From: Saccoglossus kowalevskii
Taxonomy: Eukaryota; Hemichordata; Enteropneusta; Harrimaniidae
Direction: 5' to 3'
Length of the DNA stretch: 24,294 nt
Assembly: GCF_000003605.2 (NCBI RefSeq)
Contig: NW_003116450.1
Span: forward strand, 801,410 to 825,703
The first letter of the stretch is position 1; the number at the start of each line of letters is the position of its first letter. A program made the position numbers and the translations under genes. Of the stretch, positions 10,939 to 21,239 are shown in pieces. Under the pieces are notes generated by a model, which saw only the letters and a program-made list of their open reading frames with translations, was not told where the DNA came from and ran no database searches.

Positions 10939-11150
10939 TTAACCTATTGGACATAGTACTTTGTCTCCAGCCAATATTTGTGTGCAGTAATTTGCATATT
11001 TCTATGTATTTTTTGTTAATGTTTGATCAAATGGTAAATAATTTCCACTGGTTACAGGTCTTGTTCATACAATTTGCAAAAAAAATTTTTTATAGGTTTT
11101 ATTTCAAGGAAGATAACAAAAGTGAGTAAAAAGTTGGAGGTCGTCATGCC
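10939..11150 (+). mobile_element. Degenerate TTAA-family MITE copy
   Basis: It starts TTAACCTATTGGACATAG, with TTAA at 10939-10942. It carries the family centre: CTATGTATTTTTTGTTAATG near 11003, TTTGATCAAATGGTAAATAA near 11022 and GGTTACAGGTCTTGTTCATA near 11050. The right end has decayed (AGATAACAAAAGTGAG, then GGAGGTCGTCATGCCGAC). The 60-codon frame over this copy (10947-11129) arises from the repeat and is not a gene. Confidence 0.55.
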
Positions 11151-11579
11151 GACATATTGTGTTTAATATGAGTCTCATACCAATGTTTGCAATGCATGTA
11201 ATATACACTGTTTATTTAACTGAAATTCAAAAATATGCTACGCGATAACCATCACCCTTTCAGTAATATTTCAGACCCAATTTTATCATATCTCCACTTC
11301 AGAATCTAACCATAATTTCCCCCTAATAATATTTGATCTGACCCTGAAGATATTTGCACAATTACCATATAAGTGAATTATCCACACACAGATGTTCACA
11401 TGGATTGATGGTCTCTGTCATCATTCGAGATTTACCCATTTCAACTGCTGTTTCTTTCAACATTATTAAATAAAAAATAAAATTCCCTAAATTTTTATGT
11501 GATTTTTGATACAATAAAATAATAGATTATGACCATATTAGGTCTTGAACAAAATTTCAATATGCATGTCGGATTTGAG
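11151..11579. other. Anonymous AT-rich non-coding DNA
   Basis: No feature is supportable in this stretch. Confidence 0.5.
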
Positions 11580-11791
11580 TACTGTGGAATACTTTATTTT
11601 TGCTGGAATTAATTTTTGCTGAAAAGACATTTTGAGCGTTTTGTATGGAATTTATTTTCACTGATTTTTTATGAGTTTAATGTGAAATATAGGAATAAAA
11701 GTATATTCGCTGGATTTTATTTTCACGGAATCATTCCTTCAGCGAAAATAGCGAAAATTAATTCCAACCGAAAATAAAGTATTCTACAGTA
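11580..11791 (+). mobile_element. TA-flanked MITE with about 32-bp inverted ends
   Basis: The left end TACTGTGGAATACTTTATTT continues TTGCTGGAATTA. It is mirrored by the right end TAATTCCAACCG, AAAATAAAGTATTCTACAGTA. The first 20 bp of the ends differ at one position. TA at both outer edges suggests a TA target duplication, as in Tc1/mariner-like elements. Inside are further AATTTATTTTCAC and CGCTGGATTTTATTTTCAC blocks echoing the ends. There is no transposase ORF. A second copy lies at 16707-16899 in the opposite orientation. Confidence 0.75.
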
Positions 11792-12172
11792 AGTATTTGA
11801 AATGATAGCATCAATGTGCTTTACGTTTTTCAAGGAGGTTACTGTTCTGTCAATAGAACCAAAAATGAAAAAGAAATGAAATGTTGGTTTTAGAAAAACA
11901 TTGACACATTACAAAAACCATTTATAGCTATTAAGGTAAGTACTTCAATAAACCTCTAGCTATGCCCAATATAGTCAAGTCTCACTACTACTGACTATAC
12001 ATACAATCAAAATTACATATACAGAAAAATGCATTTATGAGTTTTTAGAAATAAACATATTTTTTCATAATATTTTAAACTAAAGTGACTTCACAATTAT
12101 CTGACCTGGAGAATGTTTGCACTCATCACAATGAACCAGTTATGTGAACTTACCTTATATGATTGGGCAGTA
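11792..12172. other. Anonymous AT-rich non-coding DNA
   Basis: No gene, tandem repeat or inverted ends were found in this stretch. Confidence 0.5.
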
Positions 12173-12344
12173 TTAATCTTTTGAACGCAATAATTTTTCC
12201 TGGCAAAATATGCAGCATTTTACAAATTGTTATGTATTTTTTATCAATGTCATTGTTAATTTTTAACTAAATAGGCATATTTTTTCATTAGGCACTAATC
12301 TCGATCAAATTTATTGAAAAAATATGGAAAAAAAAAAGAGTTAA
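12173..12344 (+). mobile_element. TTAA-flanked MITE copy with shortened right end
   Basis: TTAA lies at both edges (12173-12176 and 12341-12344). The left end TTAATCTTTTGAACGCAATA matches the family. Internal blocks GCAGCATTTTACAAATTGTT near 12210, TTGTTAATTTTTAACTAAAT near 12252 and CTCGATCAAATTTATTG near 12300 are shared. The TTGACTTTGGTGCTC terminal block is missing and replaced by an A run. Confidence 0.6.
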
Positions 12345-13837
12345 ATTAATTGCATATGTGTTAAATTTGACATTAACTTGAATCTAGAGTAAATATTTAT
12401 GACCATCGTACTGTCTGAGTGCATATTATGCAGTATCGATCCTCATAATAACCTTATATTATACATCTTCCCAAACCAACAACTTGATACAGGAAGCCCA
12501 GAGCTAAGGCTGTGAAAAAAAATATCTCTGTTTCTCTTTTCTGCACGCATCATTTTGAACTATGCGCCTCAAATGTTTTTTTCTCTCTAAAGCATTCTAA
12601 AATGCGCTTTTACTCGCACTTGTCTCAAATTTCCCACATATCAGCTCAGTATTCAAAAAAAATAAATAAATAAATCGCCTTGCCTCCTTATTTTAAAATT
12701 TCCATGAAACGAGAAACAGAGAATTTTTTTTTCCTGGCCTAAGCAAAACTTCTTTTTCATGTATTCATTCCATATTTGGAATGCACATTTCCTAATAAGG
12801 TAAGATACAGATACCCTCAGCAAAATGATGGCCCAATAATTTATGGCAATACAGTATTGAAAATAATGTATACACTAAAATGTAGGTACCAATATCTGAT
12901 TTGAATCTTTGAGGAGCAAACATCTCCACAGATTCCAACTCTTGAATATTCTACAAGTCTCCACAGTATACAAGTAATGGCCTTCTACCGTTCCTTTCAT
13001 TTGGGTGAAAGTTTCAGTTTAATTTTTGTGACATACTGCTATTCATTAGAATGATTTGATACAATGTACTGAGGGTAAAAGCTTATAATAAAATATGCCA
13101 CTAGGGATTTCTGTGTACCTAGTAAATGGGTGATGTTTTTTTCACTACTGATCAAGTTAAGAGATATAACCAGAAGTCAAATCCAAAAATCTCTTCGATA
13201 TTAACAATCAAAGTTGTATTATCGGCAACATTTTTTTTGTTTGAAGCCTAAATGTCCAACACAATCATTATAATACATGTACCTATGATATTTGCAAGAC
13301 TACACGATTGACAAACGCTGAACATCACTGAGCAGCTCTGAGAATTGAGTTTGTAGCAAGCATTTTTCGTTGTCATTACCATAAAAACTCTAAAATTTTA
13401 CCTACCGGTACTAGAAATCCAACTATGTTGATATTTTGCAGATTTTTTCATAAATTATTTTGACAGACTACAGAATTGAGCAGTTTTTAGTTCTCCAAAA
13501 TATTGTTCACATCAGAATTTTTTTTTTGGACTACATGTAATGGCTTTAATTAATGAAAACAAAAACCATTCAACTGCATAGTGCGGAGGTACCAACATTG
13601 GAAGAATGTAAAGATCTTGTAAATGAGCAACTATCTACTACCCATAGACGTATTCACAAAAATAACTTACTTTTCCAAGGGTCTAACCACATTGCTTACT
13701 TTTTAGTCATGGTTTGATACAAAAAATATTATTTTCTTTAGTTTCCTATGGATTTTGTACAAATGCTGAAATCCGTTTCTTAGAACACAAGTTGATAAAC
13801 CCGGTGTCCTTGAACTTGACAGAACACAAATGCCATT
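12345..13837. other. Anonymous AT-rich non-coding DNA
   Basis: No coding region is evident. There is a short (AAAT)n run near 12660-12675 and several poly-T and poly-A tracts. CCTACCGGTACTAG near 13401 is one of the ACCGGTA palindromes typical of the window. Confidence 0.5.
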
Positions 13838-13847
13838 AACCAATCAG
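13838..13847 (+). promoter_or_regulatory. CCAAT box (NF-Y-type)
   Basis: AACCAATCAG fits the NF-Y consensus RRCCAATSR on the plus strand. It is a motif match only. A second CCAAT box in the opposite orientation lies about 0.5 kb downstream. Confidence 0.3.
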
Positions 13848-14353
13848 AATACCGTATGGTACTACAGACATCTTTTGAGTATTGACAATATTGGAATGCA
13901 TCCCAGAAGTAAATTTTGTAATTATCAAAGTTCAGTTAGCACTGAATTCGCTGCCTGATGTTTTTTAAAGAGGCGTTTAGCTCTTTTTAAAAGGTAAAAC
14001 GAGTACTGAAAGATTTTTAATAGCTTTCTTACCTATTCACGCAATAAATTCTTTTCCACAGCGCTAAGTCGTATTCGCAATCTTATTTTTCACCTTAACT
14101 TACATAACATGTTGTTCTGCTTGTTTTTATCAAAATATTAACGGAAGTCTTGGATTGAAATTATTCTGTTTAATTCAAAATAATAATCAAAATTGTAGAC
14201 AATAGGAGTTTGGCCAGACATTTTGGGTAATGCACACTGAGGAGCCTGTCGGCTCTGAGCACAATCTAATCTTTAAAAGCTCACATAGTAGCGTTTGTTT
14301 CAAATGATATCACGAAATATGATTACTTCATGTGCAGTACAACATTGCATCAA

Positions 14354-14363
14354 CTGATTGGCT
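14354..14363 (-). promoter_or_regulatory. CCAAT box (NF-Y-type), minus strand
   Basis: CTGATTGGCT reads AGCCAATCAG on the minus strand, a full match to the NF-Y consensus. There is no transcript evidence. Confidence 0.3.
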
Positions 14364-14522
14364 CAAAAAAATTCAGCAGACTTGAAGGAAATACTACATT
14401 ATTGTATTTTGTGCTACATGATATAGACAAATCAGGAATTATGGAATAATGCATAACATATCTTGAATCAAGCATGACATTAGTTTAATCATCTATTGAG
14501 ACAACAGCAAATAATAATCATC

Positions 14523-14530
14523 TTACGTCA
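14523..14530. promoter_or_regulatory. CRE/ATF-like site TTACGTCA
   Basis: This octamer is one base from TGACGTCA and is a known strong CREB/ATF variant. The same octamer occurs at 17617-17624. Eight bases carry little information on their own. Confidence 0.25.
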
Positions 14531-14623
14531 TTGCATACATGTATACTAAGATTGACCTTGAAAAGTGACAATGTGATGTAATAACATGCATGTGACACAA
14601 ATTCATTCATGATGCATACTTTG

Positions 14624-14642
14624 AAAAAAAAAAAAAAAAAAA
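14624..14642 (+). repeat. Poly(A) tract, 19 A
   Basis: This is an uninterrupted run of 19 A. I looked for a retroposed tail, but no SINE body with pol III boxes or other recognisable retroposon sequence lies upstream. Confidence 0.9.
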
Positions 14643-14823
14643 TTCTCTCCCAATTTAGTACATGTTGGTCAAAATAAATTATAAATTTACACAAAACGAG
14701 AACAATTAGAAGAAATTCAAGAACAAAACAATTTTAACTTTCAGTTATGTCTTTTCAAGTCGTATTCACAATCATGAGTTACATAGTCTGTGATGCTTTA
14801 TAGATGGTGTCTAGTTTATATGT

Positions 14824-14837
14824 GTTGCCTTGGCAAC
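14824..14837. promoter_or_regulatory. RFX X-box palindrome GTTGCC-TT-GGCAAC
   Basis: Perfect 6-bp arms with a 2-bp spacer match the RFX X-box consensus (GTTGCCATGGCAAC), differing only in the spacer. In animals such sites bind RFX factors, often near ciliary genes. The motif is seen directly, but binding and target are inference because no gene is visible in the window. Confidence 0.5.
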
Positions 14838-16706
14838 AGACAAGAGGGAGCGGTTATTTTTAACATGCTTCTACTTCAAGGCAAAAAGCTTATAGACGAC
14901 AACGTTAATTCTGCTTGTACCAAAATGTAATGCAGTTTACATAGGAATGGATATTGACTTTGAGTTTGAAAGGCGAAAACAAAATGAAAGGATGCTACGT
15001 ATATACAGTTTTTTCTGGAAAATCGCAATTTTAATCACATTTTTCAAAATAGAAGAGTATATGATGAAACGTTAAAGAGCAGTGCTTCTTCAAATTTCAT
15101 GTAAATAAGCAATAAAACAACTGTGAAGAAACAGGCTCAAATATGACAATAATTTTAAAAATACAAAATATTTTTTTTTATTTTAATACCTTTTCAGTGA
15201 GTTCAGCCCAGGGTTGCATTAAGAGTAAACTGCTGAGTGCTATGGGTGAATGAACACTTATTCGTAAGAGTTTTTTTATATAATTAGTTCCTGAAAATTT
15301 GGTGAAAATTTCTCTATTTTGTCTATTATGAAAAAAATGGAAGAACATATTGCAGCAAAATATGTTTTATTACACTTGTAATGTACGACGGCTATAGGAA
15401 ATAATGTAGTGTGTATATGCATCCTTTCTGTCACATCGCATGCATGGCGGCGATCATTTCATTTGTGAAAATCCTATAATTTCACCTAAAGCTAAGGGGA
15501 CTGTACTCCCTATCTTGTTTAATTAATCCACTAACACACTGGCTGACCAATGTGTCATGTTCAGTGATGTAGAAATCAGCTAGTCAAAATGACGTACTTA
15601 AAAAAATACCAGCTAGTTTTTTGGGAGATGGAGGTAAAAAAAACAGAAATATTCATACATGTGGACAGACTGTGGCTTTTTCAGTTTTTTGGGGACCAAC
15701 TACAATTCTATTTTTCCTCAAACTTAAAAACAAACCTACACCACAGCATTATAAGTTCAATATTTATTTCATGCTGTCCTTCTGTTCAGTTTTATTCAAT
15801 TATTTATTAATATACATCTAGCACCAAAAATAATATAATTTACTATTCTGTACAATGATGTACAGTGACCCTCAATAAGTCACGATTGATTGGATCAATT
15901 TTAAAACCGAGGACAGACAGACTAAATAATTTCGCTCAGTTTGAAACTAGAGATCAGAATGACGGATTTTTCACATTGCAATTTTATAGCTTTTATTATA
16001 AAGCAGTACTGGCTGAGAAATCTTAATAGTCACCAGTTGACACCTTGAGCCTTGACATCATGATTGTCTAGTCTACAGTGTTACTAACGTCCTGTGCAAA
16101 TCACATGTCATTTGCGTGACTAGACATGTTAAAAAACAACTTTTCAATAGTTGGAACAGTCAAAAAACCACAAAGACAAAATTAGCTGTTAGGTGATTCT
16201 TTAGATAAACATTGGTACGATGTATGCATTACCGTATCCGCCTATATCTATAAGCTTTCAGAAGATGTATAGGTAGTTATAGTAACATTCTTAGTAACAT
16301 TTAGTGAATGACTGAATCACACATAACGTTTCTAACACATTTTACCCCTGTTGCTATCTTAAACATTTGAGTATGTAACATATATTCTATTGGAAGTTCT
16401 GACTGACAGTTTCAAGTACCTTTACACTTAATACTATAGCAATTCAGCACGATAATAATCAGTTGTCACGTACCTCAGCAGCAATAAAAACCTAAACTAC
16501 AATAGTTGAATCATTCTACAGCAATTATGGTATGATTAATTGGTGATTATTCATAATAATAAATTTTGCCTTTTTATAATTGTTGTACATGCTGTTTTGT
16601 ATGTATATGTCATATCAAATTTTAAGAGTGTTATTCTTTATGAAAAGTGAAATTGACACCAGATATTCAGAACAAGTATCGGTATTACTATTATGAATAC
16701 CACAAT
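14838..16706. other. Anonymous AT-rich non-coding DNA
   Basis: Two overlapping open frames at 15589-15821 (73 and 66 codons) share the same bases in different frames, and neither resembles a known protein. No tandem repeats or inverted ends were found. Confidence 0.5.
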
Positions 16707-16899
16707 TACTGTGAAATACTTCATTTTTGCAATTTTCGATGAAGGGATGAATAAGGGAAAATAAAATCCAATGAAAATACCTTTACACATACATTTTAGA
16801 TTCACCTCATTAAAATCATAAAAAATAAACTGTATACAAAACAGTTATCTTTTTTTCAGGAGAAATTAATTCCAGCTAAAAAAAAAGTATTTTACAGTA
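16707..16899 (-). mobile_element. TA-flanked MITE, second copy, inverted
   Basis: The plus-strand left end TACTGTGAAATACTTCATTT and the right end, ATTAATTCCAGCT followed by AAAGTATTTTACAGTA, are inverted repeats matching the ends of the 11580 copy. The internal order (GATGAAGGGATGA, GGGAAAATAAAATCCAATGA, AAATACCTTTACA) follows the reverse complement of 11580-11791. The copy is therefore in the opposite orientation. TA lies at both edges and there is no ORF. Confidence 0.75.
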
Positions 16900-18182
16900 T
16901 ACAGCTAGGAAAAAACACATACATTTTTTTATTTTTAATTAATTGAAAACCACACATTGGTTTTCATGTATTACTGGGTACATATCAGGTTGTTGCAGCG
17001 CTACACGCAGTGAAACAAACCTTGAATATGAACACCTCCAAAAATTAATCATTCAAAATTATTCTACGTTGAACCTCTATAAACCTCAGATGAAATTGAT
17101 TTTGTGAACACCATTTCACAGCGCAGTCTGTGCAATTAATTTACATCCATACATGAAACCAGGATTTACCGTTCATGTGAAAAGGTGAACAATTAAGTTG
17201 AAAAAAAAAGTATATTATCAAGACACGTTCATATATCCAGCAGCTGCGATGGTGGGTCATTTGTAACAACCACTAAACAGGGTCCCCATGAGATTACGAA
17301 CAGCTTTGTTGCCATCACAAACATTTACAGTCTGCTGGGAACAAAAGAAACACCATTTGTTTTTCAATGGGCTTTGATTTTAAATGAAAATGCTAACAAA
17401 GATTGGCTGTTAAAATAACATGTGTTGACACCAATATAACACCATTTATCAGAGTGTTCTGCCTTTATTCAATCTTTGCTCTCCTCACTAATATTTATTT
17501 CTCTAAAGTACATTGTACAGTGGAGAATTACTCACAATAAAGGACATACTAGTAGCTAAGATTGGACCGAACTCAATTTAATAAACATATTTCTTTAACG
17601 ACAACGTAAACCAGTTTTACGTCATTACCAGATTTAGAATTGAGTACATTCTAAACCGCTTAATCTATTTGATTAGATTTCTGTTGATTTGTTTGTAATC
17701 AATCAATTACCATATACAATGCATTATTTCGTATGAAGTTATTTTTAGTGGTGATGTACAGACAAATTTTCAACATAGCAATGTGTGAAAACAACACAAT
17801 TCTACCAAATCTTGCAAGCCTTAATTAGCTTTATCAGTTCGTACAAGGAGATATTTGTTTGTGGTTTGGCGTAAAATGAATCACGCTTGTTGAATAACTA
17901 GGACTAATTCAACGTTTTCGTAATATTAAAATCAATTCTATCCTGTATTGATGCCTAGTGAAGTTCTTTTAAAATTACCGTAATGTTGTTGCACTCACAT
18001 TTACAGATAATGAGTGTAGCAATTGTAGCTTCAGCATTCAGTATATGTTGAATTGTATTTCTAAAATATTCTTAACTACTTATCAACAGTGAAATGCATT
18101 AAAAGCATATTAAACACTTTATGAAACTATAAATAGGGAAAAAAGTGTATTAAAAGTTTACTATGAGGAGTTTTCTATGATA
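16900..18182. other. Non-coding DNA with a possible regulatory block at 17220-17345
   Basis: No coding region is supported. The part from about 17220 to 17345 has more balanced composition, an E-box (CAGCAGCTGCGATGG) and few homopolymer runs, so it stands out from its surroundings. Near 17604-17621 an ACGTAAA/TTTACGT dyad lies inside a weaker outer pair (ACTCAATTT near 17572 and GAATTGAGT near 17637). Confidence 0.45.
18127..18136 (+). promoter_or_regulatory. MEF2-type / TATA-like site CTATAAATAG
   Basis: This matches the MEF2 consensus YTAWWWWTAR and contains TATAAATA. It sits about 47 bp upstream of the 149-bp array. In AT-rich DNA such a match is expected by chance fairly often, so it is noted only for its position. 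Confidence 0.2.
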
Positions 18183-19075
18183 CAGGGCAAGGTTAGTTAA
18201 TAAAGTTAATATGTTGCTAACTTTATTAGGTTGACAGTCCCTGGCTTGTTATATCACAAAAAGGCAACGTTTTCCATAAACCAAATCAATATGATAGCAA
18301 TAGAGACTACCACAAATAAAATATGAATACACAGGGCAAGGGTAGTTAATAATATTAATATGTTGCTAACTTTATTAGTTTGACAGTCCCTGGATTGTTA
18401 TATCACAAAAAGGCAACGTTTTCCATAAACCAAATCAATATGATAGCAATAGAGACTACCACAAATAAAATATGAATACACAGGGCAAGGGTAGTTAATA
18501 ATATTAATATGTTGCTAACTTTATTAGGTTGACAGTCCCTGGCTTGTTATATCACAAAAAGGCAACGTTTTCCATGAACCAAATCAATATGATAGCAATA
18601 GAGACTACCACAAATAAAATATGAATACACAGGGCAAGGGTAGTTAATAATATTAATATGTTGCTAACTTTATTAGTTTGACAGTCCCTGGATTGTTATA
18701 TCACAAAAAGGTAACGTTTTCCATAAACCAAATCAATATGATAGCAATAGAGACTACCACAAATAGAATATAAATACACAGGGCAAGGTTAGTTAATAAA
18801 GTTAATATGTTGCTAACTTTATTAGTTTGACAGTCCCTGGCATGTTATATCACAAAAAGGCAACGTTTTCCATGAACCAAATCAATATGATAGCAATAGA
18901 GACTACCACAAATAAAATATAAATACACAGGGCAAGGGTAGTTAATATTGTTAATATGTTGCTAACTTTATTAGTTTGACAGTACCTGGGTGGTATTATC
19001 AACACAAAGGCAGCATTTTCTATAACCAAATCAATATGATAGCAATAGAGACTGCCACAAATAAAATATGAATAC
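18183..19075 (+). repeat. 149-bp satellite array, six copies
   Basis: CAGGGCAAGG starts at 18183, 18332, 18481, 18630, 18779 and 18928, a constant step of 149 bp. Copies are nearly identical except the sixth, which is diverged after GACAGTACCTGGGTGG. Units 1 and 3 share AGGTTGACAGTCCCTGGCTT and units 2 and 4 share AGTTTGACAGTCCCTGGATT, a 298-bp dimer pattern. In units 1 and 5 TAATAAAGTTA pairs exactly with TAACTTTATTA across a 9-nt loop, and CAGGG/CCCTG flank it symmetrically. Minus-strand frames through the array come from the repeat and are not genes. Confidence 0.95.
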
Positions 19076-20713
19076 CATATTATTGATTTGAAGTGGCACA
19101 ATAGCCAGAGAGGAAACGATGAAAGTCCAGGCAAGTCAATATAGGCAGAAGGGTCTTTATTCCAAGTTTATTAACAATTTTCTCCTGGGAGAGTTCACTC
19201 AATGTATGAACGTAAACGATAATAAGTATATTTATATTGAACATTTTAACTGTACTTTTTCTCTTTGTATAATTGTTGATACAGCTAGCCAGGCAGGTTA
19301 CCATAGAAATAACATTTTGTGCGCTCACATAGCAACTAAAAGAATGAATTTGATAAAAAAAGTATAGCATGGAAACAATATTTGACAATAAAAAGCAGAA
19401 AAAATGCATAATGATTAAAAAATTTTAGATTGAATATTTACGCTTTTGTGATTCACAAATCGGTTTATCAAAAATACTATTAATTCATAGATAACCTAAC
19501 ACACACACTGTCAGATTAGTTCAACATCAACATTTCAAAAGAGAAATTTTTCAAATTTATCTGTCTCTCATACAATTTTCAATATTAGTATTTGAATAAA
19601 ATTAGTGATTACTCACAATTTTTGTACATTCGACATTTAAGTTAGAAATGGGCAAACATTAAATGGAACTATTTTGTTGAGGAAAAAAAAAAGAGGGGAA
19701 ATGGTTTAAACAATTGACCAGTTTCTTGGTAAGTTAAAACATTCTTATGATATGATCAATTTCTGTCACTCGTCGAAAGAGGAAATTGCAACATTATATC
19801 CATGGTCAAGCCTATCTACTGACCCCTAATCTTTTCTGCCATTTTAGCAAGATTTAGGCAATTTTTAAGCCAAAAAGTGCCCTTTTTGGGATTCAACTGG
19901 CCATGGGAGCACTCATGCCTCAAATCCAGGAGAAACAATAGTCAACTTATGAATTTTGCATGATTGTAATATCTGCGCGTAATACCAACAATATGGTTGT
20001 TTTAATTACAAGAATACATAATACCAATCAATGAGTATTCAATCATCAGTACAATAAGCTACAAGCAAGCTGGGTGTCAGTCTAGTTTATAGCACTTATT
20101 GAGATCAGAGCACTGCTATTATAAAACCAAGACAAAAAAAAAGAAATTTTAAACATTGTGCAAAAAGAAATTTAATTGAGAAAAGTTCTTGAATAGATCC
20201 AACACTTTTGTAGTAAAAACTATACTGCTTATAATTTGAATATCTGGCCTATATATAATTTGCATAAAATGATTTTCCCATCTAATCTGCATATCAGTTT
20301 TGGGATTAGTGACATGCAATCAAATACAATGTAGCTATATTATCTTAAGAGTAGCTATAAAAGATCATTATCAAAACCTTCTTTTTTTCATCAATCTCTT
20401 TTCGAATTGAAAAGGAAATTAAAGATAACTACCATGTCCAGTTCAATGCATGTCCAGGCTTAATATCTGTCTAAAACAAACCTAATTATGAAAGGTTTCA
20501 ATTTACCGTGAGTTATCACTATTATATTGCTTTCAGTGTACAACACTGATCTGGTTATCTTATTATAAAAACTGTGTACGTGGTGAGAATCCTAAAACAA
20601 CCATTTCACAACCACAGAATGACAACTTGATGTGAAGACTGTAGAACAAGGTATGGTGGAGATCTTTGAAATATTTCCAATGCGAAGACTACCCACTTAG
20701 GAGCTAAGTCAAC
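19076..20713. other. Anonymous AT-rich non-coding DNA
   Basis: This is the right flank of the 149-bp array. Overlapping open frames on both strands at 19080-19409 (109 codons minus, 82 codons plus) are the longest in the window. Both are low complexity, lack a recognisable domain and oppose each other on the same bases, so neither is annotated. An X-box-like GTTACCATAGAAAT lies at 19297-19310. Confidence 0.5.
19297..19310 (+). promoter_or_regulatory. X-box-like site GTTACCATAGAAAT
   Basis: One good half-site (GTTACC) is followed by AT and an imperfect second half (AGAAAT). The near-identical 14-mer GTTGCCATAGAAAT occurs on the minus strand at 21272-21285. Motif evidence only. Confidence 0.25.
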
Positions 20714-21239
20714 ATGCTTTGGGTGTCATGTACAGAATGCGATCAACATACGCTGCAACAAGATAATGATGTACTCGTTTGCAAAATAAATTGCCTGATT
20801 TTGACACGCTGTGAAGTTACAGCATTTTCATTATCGGTAGTAAATAGCGGCAATTGTTACATGGGAAGTGCATGCTGGGAACATTTAAAGTCAACATCAC
20901 ACAAATTATACATAGACCAAGACCACATGCAAATCCCCCGCCAGACAAGGGGAAATTAACCAAATGGAATTCCAAAAATTATAAACAACCTGTTACAATG
21001 GCAGTCGTTCCTTATAATTGCATTGCACCATATTATCCAGACCTGACTTGAAAATATTCATCAATGTTTTTTATTCAATATTAAAAAAGAAACTCAAAAC
21101 AAGATCATTAACAGAAGCGCTGAACAACGCAAAAGGAGTGAACATTATTTCGTCCAAGGTTGGCATGACAACGGCATTCAGTAGTTAAGGCTGCCATATG
21201 AACAGGAAAGAGATTTGCCAGCCAATTCTGCAAGATTTA
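20714..21239. other. Non-coding or unassignable sequence with an 81-codon open frame
   Basis: The frame at 20714-20959 is less low-complexity than others in the window and includes several Cys and His (CTECDQH near its start). It matches no family I recognise, and an overlapping 65-codon frame covers part of it. It could be a chance frame or part of an exon. The sequence alone does not decide, so it is not called a gene. Confidence 0.35.

Noticed and set aside
13599-13620. Resemblance to the miR-1 sequence (GAATGTAAAGA)
   Set aside because: The seed differs (AGAATGT rather than GGAATGT) and I see no flanking hairpin arm.
14520-14642. Possible SINE ending in a 19-A tail
   Set aside because: No pol III A or B box, no tRNA-like body and no flanking duplication could be seen upstream of the A run.
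13838-14837. MHC class II style SXY promoter module (X-box, CRE, CCAAT)
   Set aside because: That module needs sites within about 70 bp in fixed order. Here they spread over a kilobase, so only a loose cluster is reported.
15589-15821. Two overlapping plus-strand frames of 73 and 66 codons
   Set aside because: They use the same bases in different frames, have no recognisable domain and lie in AT-rich sequence where such frames occur by chance.
18850-19409. Two minus-strand frames of 94 and 109 codons overlapping the end of the 149-bp array
   Set aside because: The first is read from satellite units. The second is low-complexity sequence overlapped by a plus-strand frame on the same bases. 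Neither shows a known domain.
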